NCBI GenBank assembly: GCA_900752845.1
Contig: CAADWU010000061.1
Coordinates: 1 to 32,353, forward strand
Direction: 5' to 3'
Length of the DNA: 32,353 nucleotides
Source of the DNA: Candidatus Gastranaerophilales bacterium
GTDB lineage: Bacteria > Cyanobacteriota > Vampirovibrionia > Gastranaerophilales > Gastranaerophilaceae
The notes beneath the pieces are model-generated. The model did not search any database and was not told the DNA's origin. It saw only the letters and a program-made list of their open reading frames with translations. Each line of letters starts with the position of its first letter. The stretch's first letter is position 1. The position numbers were made by a program, and so were the translations under genes. Shown in pieces: positions 16,907-24,887 of the stretch.

Positions 16907-17557
16907 TTACCACGGGTAATCGTCCGTCATCTGCCAGTTATCAATCATTATTAATCTTGCAGAACAAGTAGCTGCATCATAGTTGTGGCTTTTGCTGCAT
17001 CTTTGCTTTATAAATTCTTCGCTGCTGCTGTATTGTCCCGGCATTACACCACGTTCGGTATGCGTGAATACAAAAAAATCTTTTCCATATATATTAGGTT
17101 TTTGCGGTCCGTTTATATCAACATAGATAGCACCTGACATCGATACAAAAGTTCCGTCACTCAAGAAAAAACTAATTCTGTTATCAGATGCGTTATCAAC
17201 AACTCCAACGCTGTTTTTTCTGTCACCCTTCATTGTCTTCCAAGGAAATTCTTCTGCGTATCCACACTCTTTATAAGATGTACATACGCTTGGCCCGTTT
17301 AAATAAGGTTTCCAGTATTTATTAAAAAAGTTCGTTGCCCCTATGTCATTTTTCTTTTCCCAATAAATGTAATCACTGTTTTCACTTTCAGACAGTTTGT
17401 AAGCCTGATTTAATATTGTATAAACCTTTTTTAAACGATTTATGGTCACATTTTTTTGGTGATTACCTATTAATACAGGCATAGTCATAGCAGCAACAAT
17501 ACCGATGATTCCAAGTGTAATTAAAACTTCCGCAAGTGTAAATCCAAATCTTTTCAT
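16907..17557 (-). CDS. Type IV pilin-like / pseudopilin protein
   Basis: 216 residues from the ATG at 17557, supported by GGAG 7 nt upstream and by the class III leader. MKRFGFTLAEVLITLGIIGIVAAM is the prepilin signature: a short basic leader, cleavage after Gly5, N-methylated Phe, Glu at +5 and a hydrophobic helix. The rest is a Cys-containing globular domain ending in IDNWQMTDDYPW, including an FFLSDGTFVSMSGAIYVDINGPQKPN segment common in pseudopilins of this lineage. It should be processed by a prepilin peptidase and built into a pilus or type II-like system. The frame remains open 38 codons upstream, as far as a G10 tract. The promoter is at 17804-17832, and the small ORF 17647-17772 lies between. 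Confidence 0.9.
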   Translation of the reverse strand: MKRFGFTLAEVLITLGIIGIVAAMTMPVLIGNHQKNVTINRLKKVYTILNQAYKLSESENSDYIYWEKKNDIGATNFFNKYWKPYLNGPSVCTSYKECGYAEEFPWKTMKGDRKNSVGVVDNASDNRISFFLSDGTFVSMSGAIYVDINGPQKPNIYGKDFFVFTHTERGVMPGQYSSSEEFIKQRCSKSHNYDAATCSARLIMIDNWQMTDDYPW

Positions 17558-17646
17558 ACAAACTCCGTTACAATTGTGATGCATTATATCACTATTATAA
17601 CAGATTTTTGACTTTTTACAACCCTCGAAAGATGCTTTACAGGAGC

Positions 17647-17772
17647 TTAAACGGTTGCCCCCCCCCCGCAAGCGGTGCTACGCACGTAGTCATGATAGCT
17701 TGACCCGTCACATTGGAGCTTGGTCATAATTTCTCCAAATAACGTAGCTGCGCTTATACTTAACTTTTTCAT
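17647..17772 (-). CDS. 41-codon upstream ORF with a G10 tract
   Basis: An ATG with a good Shine-Dalgarno (AAAGGAG, 6 nt upstream) and a strong promoter opens a 41-residue ORF that begins MKKLSISAATLFGEIMTKLQ and ends ACGGGATV. It contains one copy of the 16-bp word described under repeats, and ten consecutive G's on its coding strand (17658-17667). It stops 89 nt before the pseudopilin. With 11 G's instead of 10 its frame would run on, without a stop, into the pseudopilin. It could be a leader peptide, a phase-variable 5' extension, or the remnant of a gene invaded by the repeat. Not a known family. Confidence 0.5.
   Translation of the reverse strand: MKKLSISAATLFGEIMTKLQCDGSSYHDYVRSTACGGGATV
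17658..17667. repeat. C10/G10 homopolymer tract
   Basis: Ten consecutive C's on the plus strand in an AT-rich genome, inside the short ORF upstream of the pseudopilin. Tracts of this length are prone to slipped-strand length change. Confidence 0.9.
17674..17689 (+). repeat. Copy 1 of the 16-bp palindromic word GGTGCTACGCACGTAG
   Basis: Exact match to the copies at 27577-27592 and 29559-29574. This copy is inside the 41-codon ORF, where the reverse strand encodes YVRST. The core is a near-perfect inverted repeat (CTACG-CA-CGTAG). Confidence 0.85.
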
Positions 17773-17803
17773 TAATTGCTCCTTTCATTTATTAAACATG
17801 ATT

Positions 17804-17832
17804 ATTATAACATATTTATTTATATTTTTCAA
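17804..17832 (-). promoter_or_regulatory. Sigma-70-type promoter for the small ORF and pseudopilin
   Basis: On the minus strand TTGAAA, 17 nt, TATAAT, with an extended -10 TG. It lies about 32 nt upstream of the small ORF's ATG. Confidence 0.75.
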
Positions 17833-17836
17833 AAAC

Positions 17837-17866
17837 AAAAAAAGCCCCTAAATTAGGAGCTTTTTT
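17837..17866. terminator. Terminator at the end of the fab operon
   Basis: A 13-bp stem with one mismatch (A6-GCCCCTA against TAGGAGC-T6) and a 3-nt loop, flanked by A's and T's, 15 nt past the fabF stop. Confidence 0.85.
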
Positions 17867-17881
17867 ATAGAAAATAAATTG

Positions 17882-19135
17882 TTATACTTTCTTGATTACT
17901 ACAGAAGCGTTTTGTCCGCCAAATCCAAATGAATTTGAAAGAGCTACATTAACTTCCGCTTTTCTTGCTTTGTGAGGAACGTAATCAAGGTTAGCAACTT
18001 TTTCATCCTGATTATCAAGATTGATAGTCGGAGGAACAATACCTTCATTGATTGCTTTAATACAAGCTATACATTCAACAGCACCTGTAGCACCAAGCAA
18101 GTGACCATGCATTGATTTAGTTGAGCTTACAAGCAGATTTTTGTTTTCTTCTTTGCTTCCGAATAAACCTTCGATAGCTTTGGATTCTGCAATATCGCCC
18201 AAACCTGTGCTTGTTCCATGAGCATTGATATACTGAACATCTTCAGGTTTTAATCCTGCATCTTGAAGGGCAAACTTCATAGCGTTAGTTGCACCTTTTC
18301 CTTCAGGACAAGGAGCTACAACATCATAAGCATCACCTGTTTGACCGTAGCCGACAACCTCTGCATAAATTTTTGCACCACGTTTTTTCGCATGTTCGTA
18401 TTCTTCAAGAATTAAAACACCTGCACCTTCAGACATTACAAAACCGTCTCTGTCAACATCCCAAGGACGAGATGCTTTTTGAGGTTCGTCGTTGCGTTTT
18501 GATAAAGTTCTTGCACTTGAGAATGCACCTACACCTACGTCACAAATAGTAGCTTCACAACCGCCTGTTACCATAATATCAGCATCACCGTATTGGATTG
18601 CACGATATGAATCACCGATTGAGTGAGTACCTGTTGCGCAAGCTGAAACTACAACTTTGTTTATACCTTTAAAACCGTATTTCATTGAAATACGACCTGA
18701 TGCCATATTTACAATCATCATAGGAATTGTAAACGGTGAACATTTGTTAGGCCCTTTTTCAAGTATACGAATATGATTTTCCTCAAAAGTATGGAAACCG
18801 CCTGCCGCAGAACTTACCACAACACCGATTTTATAAGGATCTACATCTTTAATTTCTTCCAATTTTGCATCTTTAATAGCTTCATCTGCTGCTATCATTG
18901 CGAACTGGATAAATCTGTCCATTTTTTTAGCTTCTTTAGGATCTAAATATTCATCAGGATTGAAATTTTTGACTTCTCCGGAAATCTTAACAACGTGTTT
19001 GCTTACGTCAATAAGTTCTGAAGTACTAATCCCGCTTTTTCCTTCAACAAGACTATTCCAAAATTTGTCAGTACCAATACCAAATGGTGTAACGGCTCCA
19101 AGTCCTGTGATAACTACTCTTCTTTTTGCTGTCAT
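17882..19135 (-). CDS. fabF: Beta-ketoacyl-ACP synthase II
   Basis: 417 residues; condenses malonyl-ACP with acyl-ACP in each elongation round of fatty acid synthesis. The catalytic triad is intact: Cys166 in VVSACATGTHS, His306 in INAHGTSTGLGD and His343 in KSMHGHLLGATG, with Lys340. Length and order fit FabF rather than FabH. An AAGG-type Shine-Dalgarno is upstream. It is the last gene of the lipid operon and is separated from acpP by 142 nt containing a hairpin, an arrangement often seen where acpP must be expressed more highly than its neighbours. Confidence 0.97.
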   Translation of the reverse strand: MTAKRRVVITGLGAVTPFGIGTDKFWNSLVEGKSGISTSELIDVSKHVVKISGEVKNFNPDEYLDPKEAKKMDRFIQFAMIAADEAIKDAKLEEIKDVDPYKIGVVVSSAAGGFHTFEENHIRILEKGPNKCSPFTIPMMIVNMASGRISMKYGFKGINKVVVSACATGTHSIGDSYRAIQYGDADIMVTGGCEATICDVGVGAFSSARTLSKRNDEPQKASRPWDVDRDGFVMSEGAGVLILEEYEHAKKRGAKIYAEVVGYGQTGDAYDVVAPCPEGKGATNAMKFALQDAGLKPEDVQYINAHGTSTGLGDIAESKAIEGLFGSKEENKNLLVSSTKSMHGHLLGATGAVECIACIKAINEGIVPPTINLDNQDEKVANLDYVPHKARKAEVNVALSNSFGFGGQNASVVIKKV

Positions 19136-19171
19136 CTCTTTACCTTTTTATACTATCTTTGAATAAATATA

Positions 19172-19205
19172 CGAGGGGAAAATCAATATTCAATTTTCAC
19201 CCTCG
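19172..19205 (-). terminator. Hairpin between acpP and fabF, possible attenuator
   Basis: Two 6-bp stem parts (CGAGGG/CCCTCG and GAAAAT/ATTTTC) with one bulged A and an 8-nt loop. There is no strong U-tract after it on the minus strand. It may partly terminate or stabilise the acpP message. Confidence 0.5.
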
Positions 19206-19277
19206 CAAATTTTTTAAATTCTCACATAAGATTAATTTAAATACTTCCAACCGTAAAGGTCAGATTAGAAAGAATTA

Positions 19278-19508
19278 TTATTTGTGAGAGTCGATATAAT
19301 TAACTGCGTCTTGAACAGTAAGGATTTTTTCAGCTTCTTCATCAGGAATTTCGCAACCGAATTCTTCTTCAAAAGCCATAACTAATTCTACTGTATCTAA
19401 TGAATCAGCACCTAAGTCAGCTGTAAAGCTAGCTTCAGGAGTAACTAATGCTTCATCAACGCTTAATTGGTCTACTACTACTTTTTTTACTTTTTCTAAT
19501 GTACTCAT
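19278..19508 (-). CDS. acpP: Acyl carrier protein
   Basis: A 76-residue acidic four-helix protein that carries growing acyl chains on a 4'-phosphopantetheine arm. The attachment serine is Ser36 in the invariant GADSLDTVELVMAFEEEF. The start at 19508 is set by GAGGA 8 nt upstream; the frame reads back 25 codons without another SD. It has its own near-consensus promoter (19555-19583) within the operon, consistent with the high demand for ACP. Confidence 0.97.
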   Translation of the reverse strand: MSTLEKVKKVVVDQLSVDEALVTPEASFTADLGADSLDTVELVMAFEEEFGCEIPDEEAEKILTVQDAVNYIDSHK

Positions 19509-19554
19509 TTCATTTTCCTCATATTTATATATTACTACACTATGTGTCTTTATT

Positions 19555-19583
19555 ATTATACTTAGTCCAAGATTTTTTTGCAA
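19555..19583 (-). promoter_or_regulatory. Internal promoter for acpP-fabF
   Basis: TTGCAA, 17 nt, TATAAT on the minus strand, about 47 nt upstream of acpP. Confidence 0.7.
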
Positions 19584-19631
19584 GAAATTTACAAATCCAT
19601 GAACATTTTGTTAATAAACTTTACTTTTTTA

Positions 19632-20357
19632 TTATATTATCAAACCGCCGTCAACTTCCAGTACCTGACCTGTTATATAATCAGAATCAGCTGCTAAGAA
19701 TTTAACTGCTTTTGCAATATCTTCAGGTTCGCCAAGACGTTTTAACGGAATAAAATCTGTGAATTTAGATGTGTCTAAATCTTTTGTCATATCAGTATTA
19801 ATAAATCCCGGCGCAATTGCGTTTACTCTGATACCTCTTGAACCCAATTCTTTTGCAAGAGTTTTAGTTAAACCGATTAAACCTGCTTTTGCAGCAGAAT
19901 AGTTTGCCTGACCTGCATTTCCAGAAACACCTACAACGCTTGACATGTTGATGATAGCACCTGAACGCTGTTTCATCATTACTTTTACTACAGGTTGAGA
20001 AACATAAAATGCACTTGAAAGGTTTGTATTAATAACAGCATCCCAATTTTCGGCACTCATTCTCATAAACAGACCATCCCTTGTAATACCGGCATTATTT
20101 ACAAGAATGTCAATTCTTCCGAATTTTTCAAGAACTGCTTCAACACCTTTTGCAGCTGCTTCCTGATTTGATACATCAAATTTAAATGCAGCGGCATCAA
20201 CACCTAAAGCTTTAATTTCTTCAACTGTTTTATTAGCAGCTTCTTCATTACCCGCAAAATTTACTGCAATATCGTAACCTGCTTTTGCAAGTTCAAGTGC
20301 GCATGCTTTACCGATACCTCTGGAAGCGCCTGTTACTAATGCTAATTTTTCAGACAT
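19632..20357 (-). CDS. fabG: 3-oxoacyl-ACP reductase
   Basis: A 241-residue short-chain dehydrogenase; NADPH-dependent reduction of 3-oxoacyl-ACP. The nucleotide loop GASRGIG is at 10-16, NNAG at 87-90, and the catalytic Ser140, Tyr153 and Lys157 lie in NMSSVVGVSGNAGQANYSAAKAG. The C-terminal GGLII is typical. The strong Shine-Dalgarno AAAGGAG sits inside the end of fabD: the genes overlap by 16 nt, indicating translational coupling. Confidence 0.97.
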   Translation of the reverse strand: MSEKLALVTGASRGIGKACALELAKAGYDIAVNFAGNEEAANKTVEEIKALGVDAAAFKFDVSNQEAAAKGVEAVLEKFGRIDILVNNAGITRDGLFMRMSAENWDAVINTNLSSAFYVSQPVVKVMMKQRSGAIINMSSVVGVSGNAGQANYSAAKAGLIGLTKTLAKELGSRGIRVNAIAPGFINTDMTKDLDTSKFTDFIPLKRLGEPEDIAKAVKFLAADSDYITGQVLEVDGGLII

Positions 20358-21292
20358 AACATCTCCTTTAAATTTTCTACTGTGCTTTCCAATGAAGCTT
20401 TGTCATAAATATTAAAGACTGAAGCTTCAGGAGCTATTTTCTTGTTTAATCCTGCAAGAACTTTTCCCGGTCCAATTTCTATAAAGATTTCAACACCATC
20501 TGCTGCCATTTGCTGAATAGTTTGTGTCCAATGCACTGAGGAATAAATTTGTTTTGGCATTTTTGTTCTGAAATCACTGTTTTCTATTGTTGCACAAGCA
20601 TCAACATTTGTAATTACAGGAACTTTTGCATTATTCAATTCCAAACTTGATACAAAGTTTTCAAATTCATGACCTGCATTTTCCATAAATTTTGAATGAA
20701 ATGCACCTGATACAGGAAGCGGTACAACACGTCTTGCACCTTTTGCAAGAAGTAATTCACCGGCTTTTGCAACTGCTGCTTCATCACCAGTAATAACAAC
20801 TTGAGCAGGTGAGTTATAATTAGCAACGTCTACATATCCGACTTTTGATGCTTCATCCAAACTTTCTTTTAAAGCTTCTTCCGTTGCATTCAAAACAGCT
20901 GACATAGCACCGCCGTTGGTTGCTCCCATTAAATCAGCTCTCTTCTGAATTGCTTTTAATGTATTTTCTAAAGACATAACGCCTGCACTATACATTGCAC
21001 AGTATTCTCCCAAAGAATGTCCTGCAACATAATCAGGTTTGATATCAAGCAGGGATTTCAAGCTTTCCAAGGCTGCAATTGACATTGTAACAATTGAAGG
21101 CTGAGTATTAACAGTTTGTTTTAAAGCATCTTCAGGTCCTTCAAAACACAAAGTTGTTATACTTTTTCCTAAAACTTTGTCAGCAGTATCAAAAACTGAC
21201 TTTGCGCTTTCGAAACTTTCATATAAATCTTTTCCCATGCCAACGCTTTGAGAACCTTGTCCCGGAAAAAGAAACGCAATTTTCTTTGTCAT
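20342..21292 (-). CDS. fabD: Malonyl-CoA:ACP transacylase
   Basis: 316 residues; loads malonate from CoA onto ACP. FPGQGSQSVGMG is at 9-20, the nucleophile Ser93 in AGHSLGEYCA, the conserved QKRADLM arginine follows, and the catalytic His is in PVSGAFHSKFM. AAGGAG lies before the ATG. It follows a 72-codon small gene and overlaps fabG. Confidence 0.96.
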   Translation of the reverse strand: MTKKIAFLFPGQGSQSVGMGKDLYESFESAKSVFDTADKVLGKSITTLCFEGPEDALKQTVNTQPSIVTMSIAALESLKSLLDIKPDYVAGHSLGEYCAMYSAGVMSLENTLKAIQKRADLMGATNGGAMSAVLNATEEALKESLDEASKVGYVDVANYNSPAQVVITGDEAAVAKAGELLLAKGARRVVPLPVSGAFHSKFMENAGHEFENFVSSLELNNAKVPVITNVDACATIENSDFRTKMPKQIYSSVHWTQTIQQMAADGVEIFIEIGPGKVLAGLNKKIAPEASVFNIYDKASLESTVENLKEMLCLKN

Positions 21293-21313
21293 AATATACT
21301 CCTTATAAAAATC

Positions 21314-21532
21314 TTATTTAGCCGCTTTATTTTCTTTTACGAAAATATCGCTGTTTAATAACCCTATTTTTTCTTTGCAAAACTCACAATCCACTTTTAA
21401 AGGCTTGCAAGAACGTAAAGTTTCGGGATGAGTTTTTTTTAACTTAGCAATCAATGCCGGATTACCGAAATCAATATTTTGGGCAAAACCTGTTAATCTT
21501 GAACCGATAACTTCTCCAACTCTTGTGCTCAT
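21314..21532 (-). CDS. Small conserved-looking protein inside the fab operon
   Basis: 72 residues from the ATG at 21532, which overlaps the fabH stop by one base (TAATG), so translation is probably coupled. It starts MSTRVGEVIGSRLTGFAQNI and carries three cysteines, the last two as CEFC, suggesting half of a zinc site. No fatty-acid enzyme has this shape. The reading frame, coupling and position between fabH and fabD argue that it is real. It could be a regulator or partner of the pathway; that is a guess from position alone. Confidence 0.68.
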   Translation of the reverse strand: MSTRVGEVIGSRLTGFAQNIDFGNPALIAKLKKTHPETLRSCKPLKVDCEFCKEKIGLLNSDIFVKENKAAK

Positions 21533-22542
21533 TAACAAACACCTTCACGAAGTCTTACGATAGCACCGCCCCAAGTCATACCTGCGCCAAATCCGCAAAG
21601 CACTGCTGTTGAACCGAGTTTTACGTTGCCTTTTTCAACACTTTCAGCTAAAGCTATAGGAATAGATGCAGCTGATGTATTTCCGTAATATTTGATATTT
21701 GTTACGACTTTATCGTCAGAGTATCCCAAACGCTCTTGAACAGCCTGAATAATTCTGATATTTGCCTGGTGAGGAATTAAATAATCAATGTCTTCTGCTT
21801 TCAAGCCTGCATTAGAAATTAATTCTTCAACGTAATGAGGCAGAATTTTAGCAACAAAAGTATAAACACCTCTGCCGTTCATTCTGATACCTTTAGGTTT
21901 TTCTTCATATTGTTCAACAAGCGGGCAATTTTTTCCGTCGAATGAAAGTTCAATTAAATGACCATAGTTTCCGTCTGCTTTTATATCAATCGCAATAACA
22001 TCATCAATGCCGTCTTCTGATTGAGTAACAACCATTGCACCTGCACCGTCGCCGAAAAGAATAGATGTTCCTCTGTCATTCCAATCAACAAGTCTTGAGT
22101 TGTTGTCAGTTGCAACTATTAAAATATTTTTATACATTCCTGAAGATATATAAGCTTTTGCAATACTTAATCCGTAGATTAAACCTGAACATGCTGCTGT
22201 AATATCAAAAGCAGGGATTTGTTCTTTAATACCCAATCTTTGATGAATATGGCATGCTATTGCAGGATATAAATCAGGAGGAGCTGATGATGCAGCGATA
22301 ATCAAATCAATATCATCAGGCTGCATTTTAGCTCTTTCAAGAGCTTTTTGAGCAGCTTCAAAACCTAAATCAATCGCATTTTGTTCACCGGAAACAACAC
22401 GTCTTTCTTTAATACCTGTACGTGAATAAATCCACTCATCTGATGTTTCGTATAATTTAGTCAAATCATCATTTGTTATAACTGTTTCCGGTAAACTATA
22501 TCCAACTCCGGCAATTCTTAACGGGATTAATTTATCTGTCAT
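21532..22542 (-). CDS. fabH: Beta-ketoacyl-ACP synthase III
   Basis: 336 residues; starts fatty acid synthesis by condensing acyl-CoA with malonyl-ACP. The catalytic triad is Cys118 in DITAACSGLIYG, His258 in IPHQANIRI and Asn288 in YYGNTSAASIP. The C-terminal GFGAGMTWGGAIVR is diagnostic. GAGGA lies 12 nt before the ATG, only a few bases after plsX. Confidence 0.97.
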   Translation of the reverse strand: MTDKLIPLRIAGVGYSLPETVITNDDLTKLYETSDEWIYSRTGIKERRVVSGEQNAIDLGFEAAQKALERAKMQPDDIDLIIAASSAPPDLYPAIACHIHQRLGIKEQIPAFDITAACSGLIYGLSIAKAYISSGMYKNILIVATDNNSRLVDWNDRGTSILFGDGAGAMVVTQSEDGIDDVIAIDIKADGNYGHLIELSFDGKNCPLVEQYEEKPKGIRMNGRGVYTFVAKILPHYVEELISNAGLKAEDIDYLIPHQANIRIIQAVQERLGYSDDKVVTNIKYYGNTSAASIPIALAESVEKGNVKLGSTAVLCGFGAGMTWGGAIVRLREGVC

Positions 22543-22548
22543 GTATTT

Positions 22549-23607
22549 TTATTCCTCATAAAATTTAGCTATTTTTTCGTTAACGCCTGTTTCTACGGCA
22601 AATTTTGCAACTCTTACAGCATTTTTGATTGCGTAAGCTTTACTTCTGCCGTGAGAAATAACGGTAATACCTTTTACACCTAAAAGCAGAGCACCGCCGA
22701 ATTCTTCATAATTGATTTTTGAATAAATTCTGCTCATGAAAGGTTTTGCAAGCATACCGATAATTTTACCGGTTAAATCTGCTTTGAATTCTTGTTTTAA
22801 CATTCTGAATAACATTTGAGATGTGCCTTCGGTTACTTTCAACGCAACGTTGCCGACAAAGCCGTCGCATACAACAACATCACAAACGCTTAAGAAAATT
22901 TCTTTACCTTCGATATTTCCTACGAAGTTTAATTTTTCCTGCTGTTCTTCCAATAACTTATAAGTTGCTTGAGCAAGTTCATTACCTTTACCTGCTTCTT
23001 CACCGATATTCAACACACCAACACGAGGATGTTCAATACCTAAAACATTTTTAGAGAAAGTTGTGCCCATTACTGCAAACTGGTATAACATTTCAGGAGT
23101 ACAATTACTGTTAGCACCTGCATCAATTACAACAATCGGCTGCTTAATAGTAGGCAAAGTTACTGCAATTGCAGGTCTGTCAATTCCAGGGATTCTGCCG
23201 AGGCCAAATAAACTTGATGCCATAGCTGCACCTGTTGAGCCTGCCGCTACAACAGCATCAGAGCTGCCTTGAGCAACAGCATCAACCGCTAAAACAATAG
23301 ATGACTTTTTCTTTTTACGTATAGCCTGACCGGGAGCTTCTCCCATTTCAATAATCTCATTGGCATGTGTGATTTTTATATCAAGTTTGGAAAGGTCAAT
23401 TTTAATACGGGTAAGGTGTTTCCCGCCTTTTCCGCAATCAGAATAAAAACCTTCCTGAGCAATTTTGTCAAGTTCCTGTTCAATTCTGTCTTGTTTACCA
23501 ACCAATTCAATTGCTACGCCGTATTCTTGAGCTGCCCATACAGCACCAGCTACGATTTCGTGCGGAGCATGATCACCACCCATTGCATCAATTGCTATTC
23601 TTGTCAT
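22549..23607 (-). CDS. plsX: Phosphate acyltransferase PlsX
   Basis: 352 residues; makes acyl-phosphate from acyl-ACP for phosphatidic acid synthesis. It opens with MTRIAIDAMGGDHAPHEIV, the family signature; later landmarks include AAGSTGAAMASSLFGLGRI, DAGANSNCTPEMLYQFAVMG, NIGEEAGKGNELAQATYKLL and CDGFVGNVALKVTEG. A GAGAGGG Shine-Dalgarno precedes the ATG. Its position between rpmF and fabH is the classic bacterial arrangement. Confidence 0.97.
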   Translation of the reverse strand: MTRIAIDAMGGDHAPHEIVAGAVWAAQEYGVAIELVGKQDRIEQELDKIAQEGFYSDCGKGGKHLTRIKIDLSKLDIKITHANEIIEMGEAPGQAIRKKKKSSIVLAVDAVAQGSSDAVVAAGSTGAAMASSLFGLGRIPGIDRPAIAVTLPTIKQPIVVIDAGANSNCTPEMLYQFAVMGTTFSKNVLGIEHPRVGVLNIGEEAGKGNELAQATYKLLEEQQEKLNFVGNIEGKEIFLSVCDVVVCDGFVGNVALKVTEGTSQMLFRMLKQEFKADLTGKIIGMLAKPFMSRIYSKINYEEFGGALLLGVKGITVISHGRSKAYAIKNAVRVAKFAVETGVNEKIAKFYEE

Positions 23608-23647
23608 CTTTCCCTCTCAAAGTCTTATTAAGTTTAACGGTTTAAAA

Positions 23648-23680
23648 GTTGAATGGTTGAAAGGTATTCAACCATTCAAC
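23648..23680 (-). terminator. Perfect 14-bp hairpin between rpmF and plsX
   Basis: Arms GTTGAATGGTTGAA and its complement with a 5-nt loop. On the minus strand the stem is followed by a short T run (TTTT), so it may terminate part of the transcript after rpmF or act as a processing or stability element. Confidence 0.55.
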
Positions 23681-23687
23681 ATATTAA

Positions 23688-24029
23688 TTATTTTTCTTCT
23701 GTTTCGGAAGTTTCTTCAGCAGGAGTTTCTTCTGTTGTTTCTTCAACAACTTCTTCTGCTTTAACTTCTTCTACTTTAGTTTCTTCAGCTTTAGCTGCTT
23801 TTTTAGTTGATTTTTTAGCAGGTTTCTTTTCTTCAACCGCTGTTTCTTCAACTCTATCTTTTAAGCTTACAGGTTTACCTTTGTACATACCGCAAGCTGT
23901 GCATACTGTGTGAGTTAATACTGTTTCACCGCAAGTAGGGCATTTAGTAGTTTCCGGTTTAGTTGCTTTCCAGTTGCTTCTTCTGTGTCCTTGTGCGGAA
24001 TGTCCTGTTCTTTTCTTAGGTACTGCCAT
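23688..24029 (-). CDS. rpmF: 50S ribosomal protein L32 with a long acidic/lysine-rich tail
   Basis: 113 residues. The first ~60 are standard L32: MAVPKKRTGHSAQGHRRSNW, then the zinc ribbon CPTCGETVLTHTVCTACG. Normal bacterial L32 ends about there. Here a further ~55 residues made almost wholly of Lys, Glu, Ala, Thr and Val follow, without any break in frame. The tail is probably disordered and may be specific to this lineage. An AAGGA Shine-Dalgarno precedes the start. It follows yceD, as in many bacteria, where the two are co-transcribed. Confidence 0.95.
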   Translation of the reverse strand: MAVPKKRTGHSAQGHRRSNWKATKPETTKCPTCGETVLTHTVCTACGMYKGKPVSLKDRVEETAVEEKKPAKKSTKKAAKAEETKVEEVKAEEVVEETTEETPAEETSETEEK

Positions 24030-24070
24030 TTTTCTTTTTCCTTTTTTATTTTTTACTACTACTTATATTT

Positions 24071-24562
24071 CTAGTTATCATCACTGATTTTAATGTTTTT
24101 GAATACATCTAATCTCGGATCGGACAAATCTTCTTCTTTCAGAAATTTATCCCCATTACAATTTATACCACAAACTTTCTTATTTGGTAAATTTAATATT
24201 ACAGATTGATACAATAAGTCATAAATATCAATCTCATCAGCGCCCTGCAAATCGGTTACGAATTGTCCTTCTTTCAATTCCAGTTCTTGTCCGTAATCTT
24301 CTAACAGTGCATTTTTTGCAAACATTTCGTCTATATCAAAATCCAACTCATATTCAAATTCTTTTAAACACAAATCACATTCAAGCTTCAAAACACCTTT
24401 AACATTTCCTGATATTTCAATAAATTCACCGAGTGATTTTATTTCCAAATCAGACTTAATAGGAGTAACGCAATCCAGCTCTTTAATTTTCTCATCAAAA
24501 TGAAATTCAAGAGTTTTGGAAGGGGTATTTTCAAGTTCTTCAATAGAAATTATGTGTTCCAT
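24071..24562 (-). CDS. yceD: YceD (DUF177) family protein
   Basis: 163 residues. The family pattern is visible: a beta-rich start, the LECDLCLKEFEYELDFDIDEMF segment with the CxxC pair, and the closing DPRLDVFKNIK. YceD proteins are linked to 23S rRNA accumulation/maturation and nearly always precede rpmF, as here. It lies 6 nt after the 83-codon gene. No good Shine-Dalgarno is separate from that gene's end, suggesting coupling. Confidence 0.9.
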   Translation of the reverse strand: MEHIISIEELENTPSKTLEFHFDEKIKELDCVTPIKSDLEIKSLGEFIEISGNVKGVLKLECDLCLKEFEYELDFDIDEMFAKNALLEDYGQELELKEGQFVTDLQGADEIDIYDLLYQSVILNLPNKKVCGINCNGDKFLKEEDLSDPRLDVFKNIKISDDN

Positions 24563-24568
24563 GATTTG

Positions 24569-24820
24569 TTAGCCTACGTATTGTTCTTCCTGTATTGCTA
24601 AAGCCGCAACCTGATTTGAAATAAAGCAAACTTTTTTCAAAGGTCCCAAAGTTTCTTTTTCAATCAATACTGCTGCTGCACTTTTGATAGATTGCTGTAA
24701 TTCTGCATAAAGTTCTTCTGCATTTTCAACATATAGTACCAGCGGAGCTGTTGAACCTTTTAGAAAAACTAAAACAGAAGTTCTTTTTTTAATGTTTTGC
24801 GGATTAAATTGTTGTGCCAT
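24569..24820 (-). CDS. Small hypothetical protein at the head of the lipid operon
   Basis: 83 residues with a strong Shine-Dalgarno (AAGGAG). It is an alternating alpha/beta-looking small protein: RTSVLVFLKGSTAPLVLYVENAEELYAELQQSIKS then LGPLKKVCFISNQVAALAIQEEQ. It has no membrane segment or known motif. It is the first gene after the operon promoter and is 6 nt from yceD, so it belongs to the ribosome/lipid operon. I do not recognise the family. Confidence 0.75.
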   Translation of the reverse strand: MAQQFNPQNIKKRTSVLVFLKGSTAPLVLYVENAEELYAELQQSIKSAAAVLIEKETLGPLKKVCFISNQVAALAIQEEQYVG

Positions 24821-24857
24821 TTTGCACTCCTTTTTTTACGTAACGTCAGTATATTAG

Positions 24858-24887
24858 ATTATAAAATAAAAGCAATTGACTTGTCAA
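24858..24887 (-). promoter_or_regulatory. Consensus promoter of the yceD-rpmF-plsX-fab operon
   Basis: TTGACA, 18 nt, TATAAT on the minus strand, about 37 nt upstream of the 83-codon gene. It drives ten genes unless internal hairpins intervene. Confidence 0.85.
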
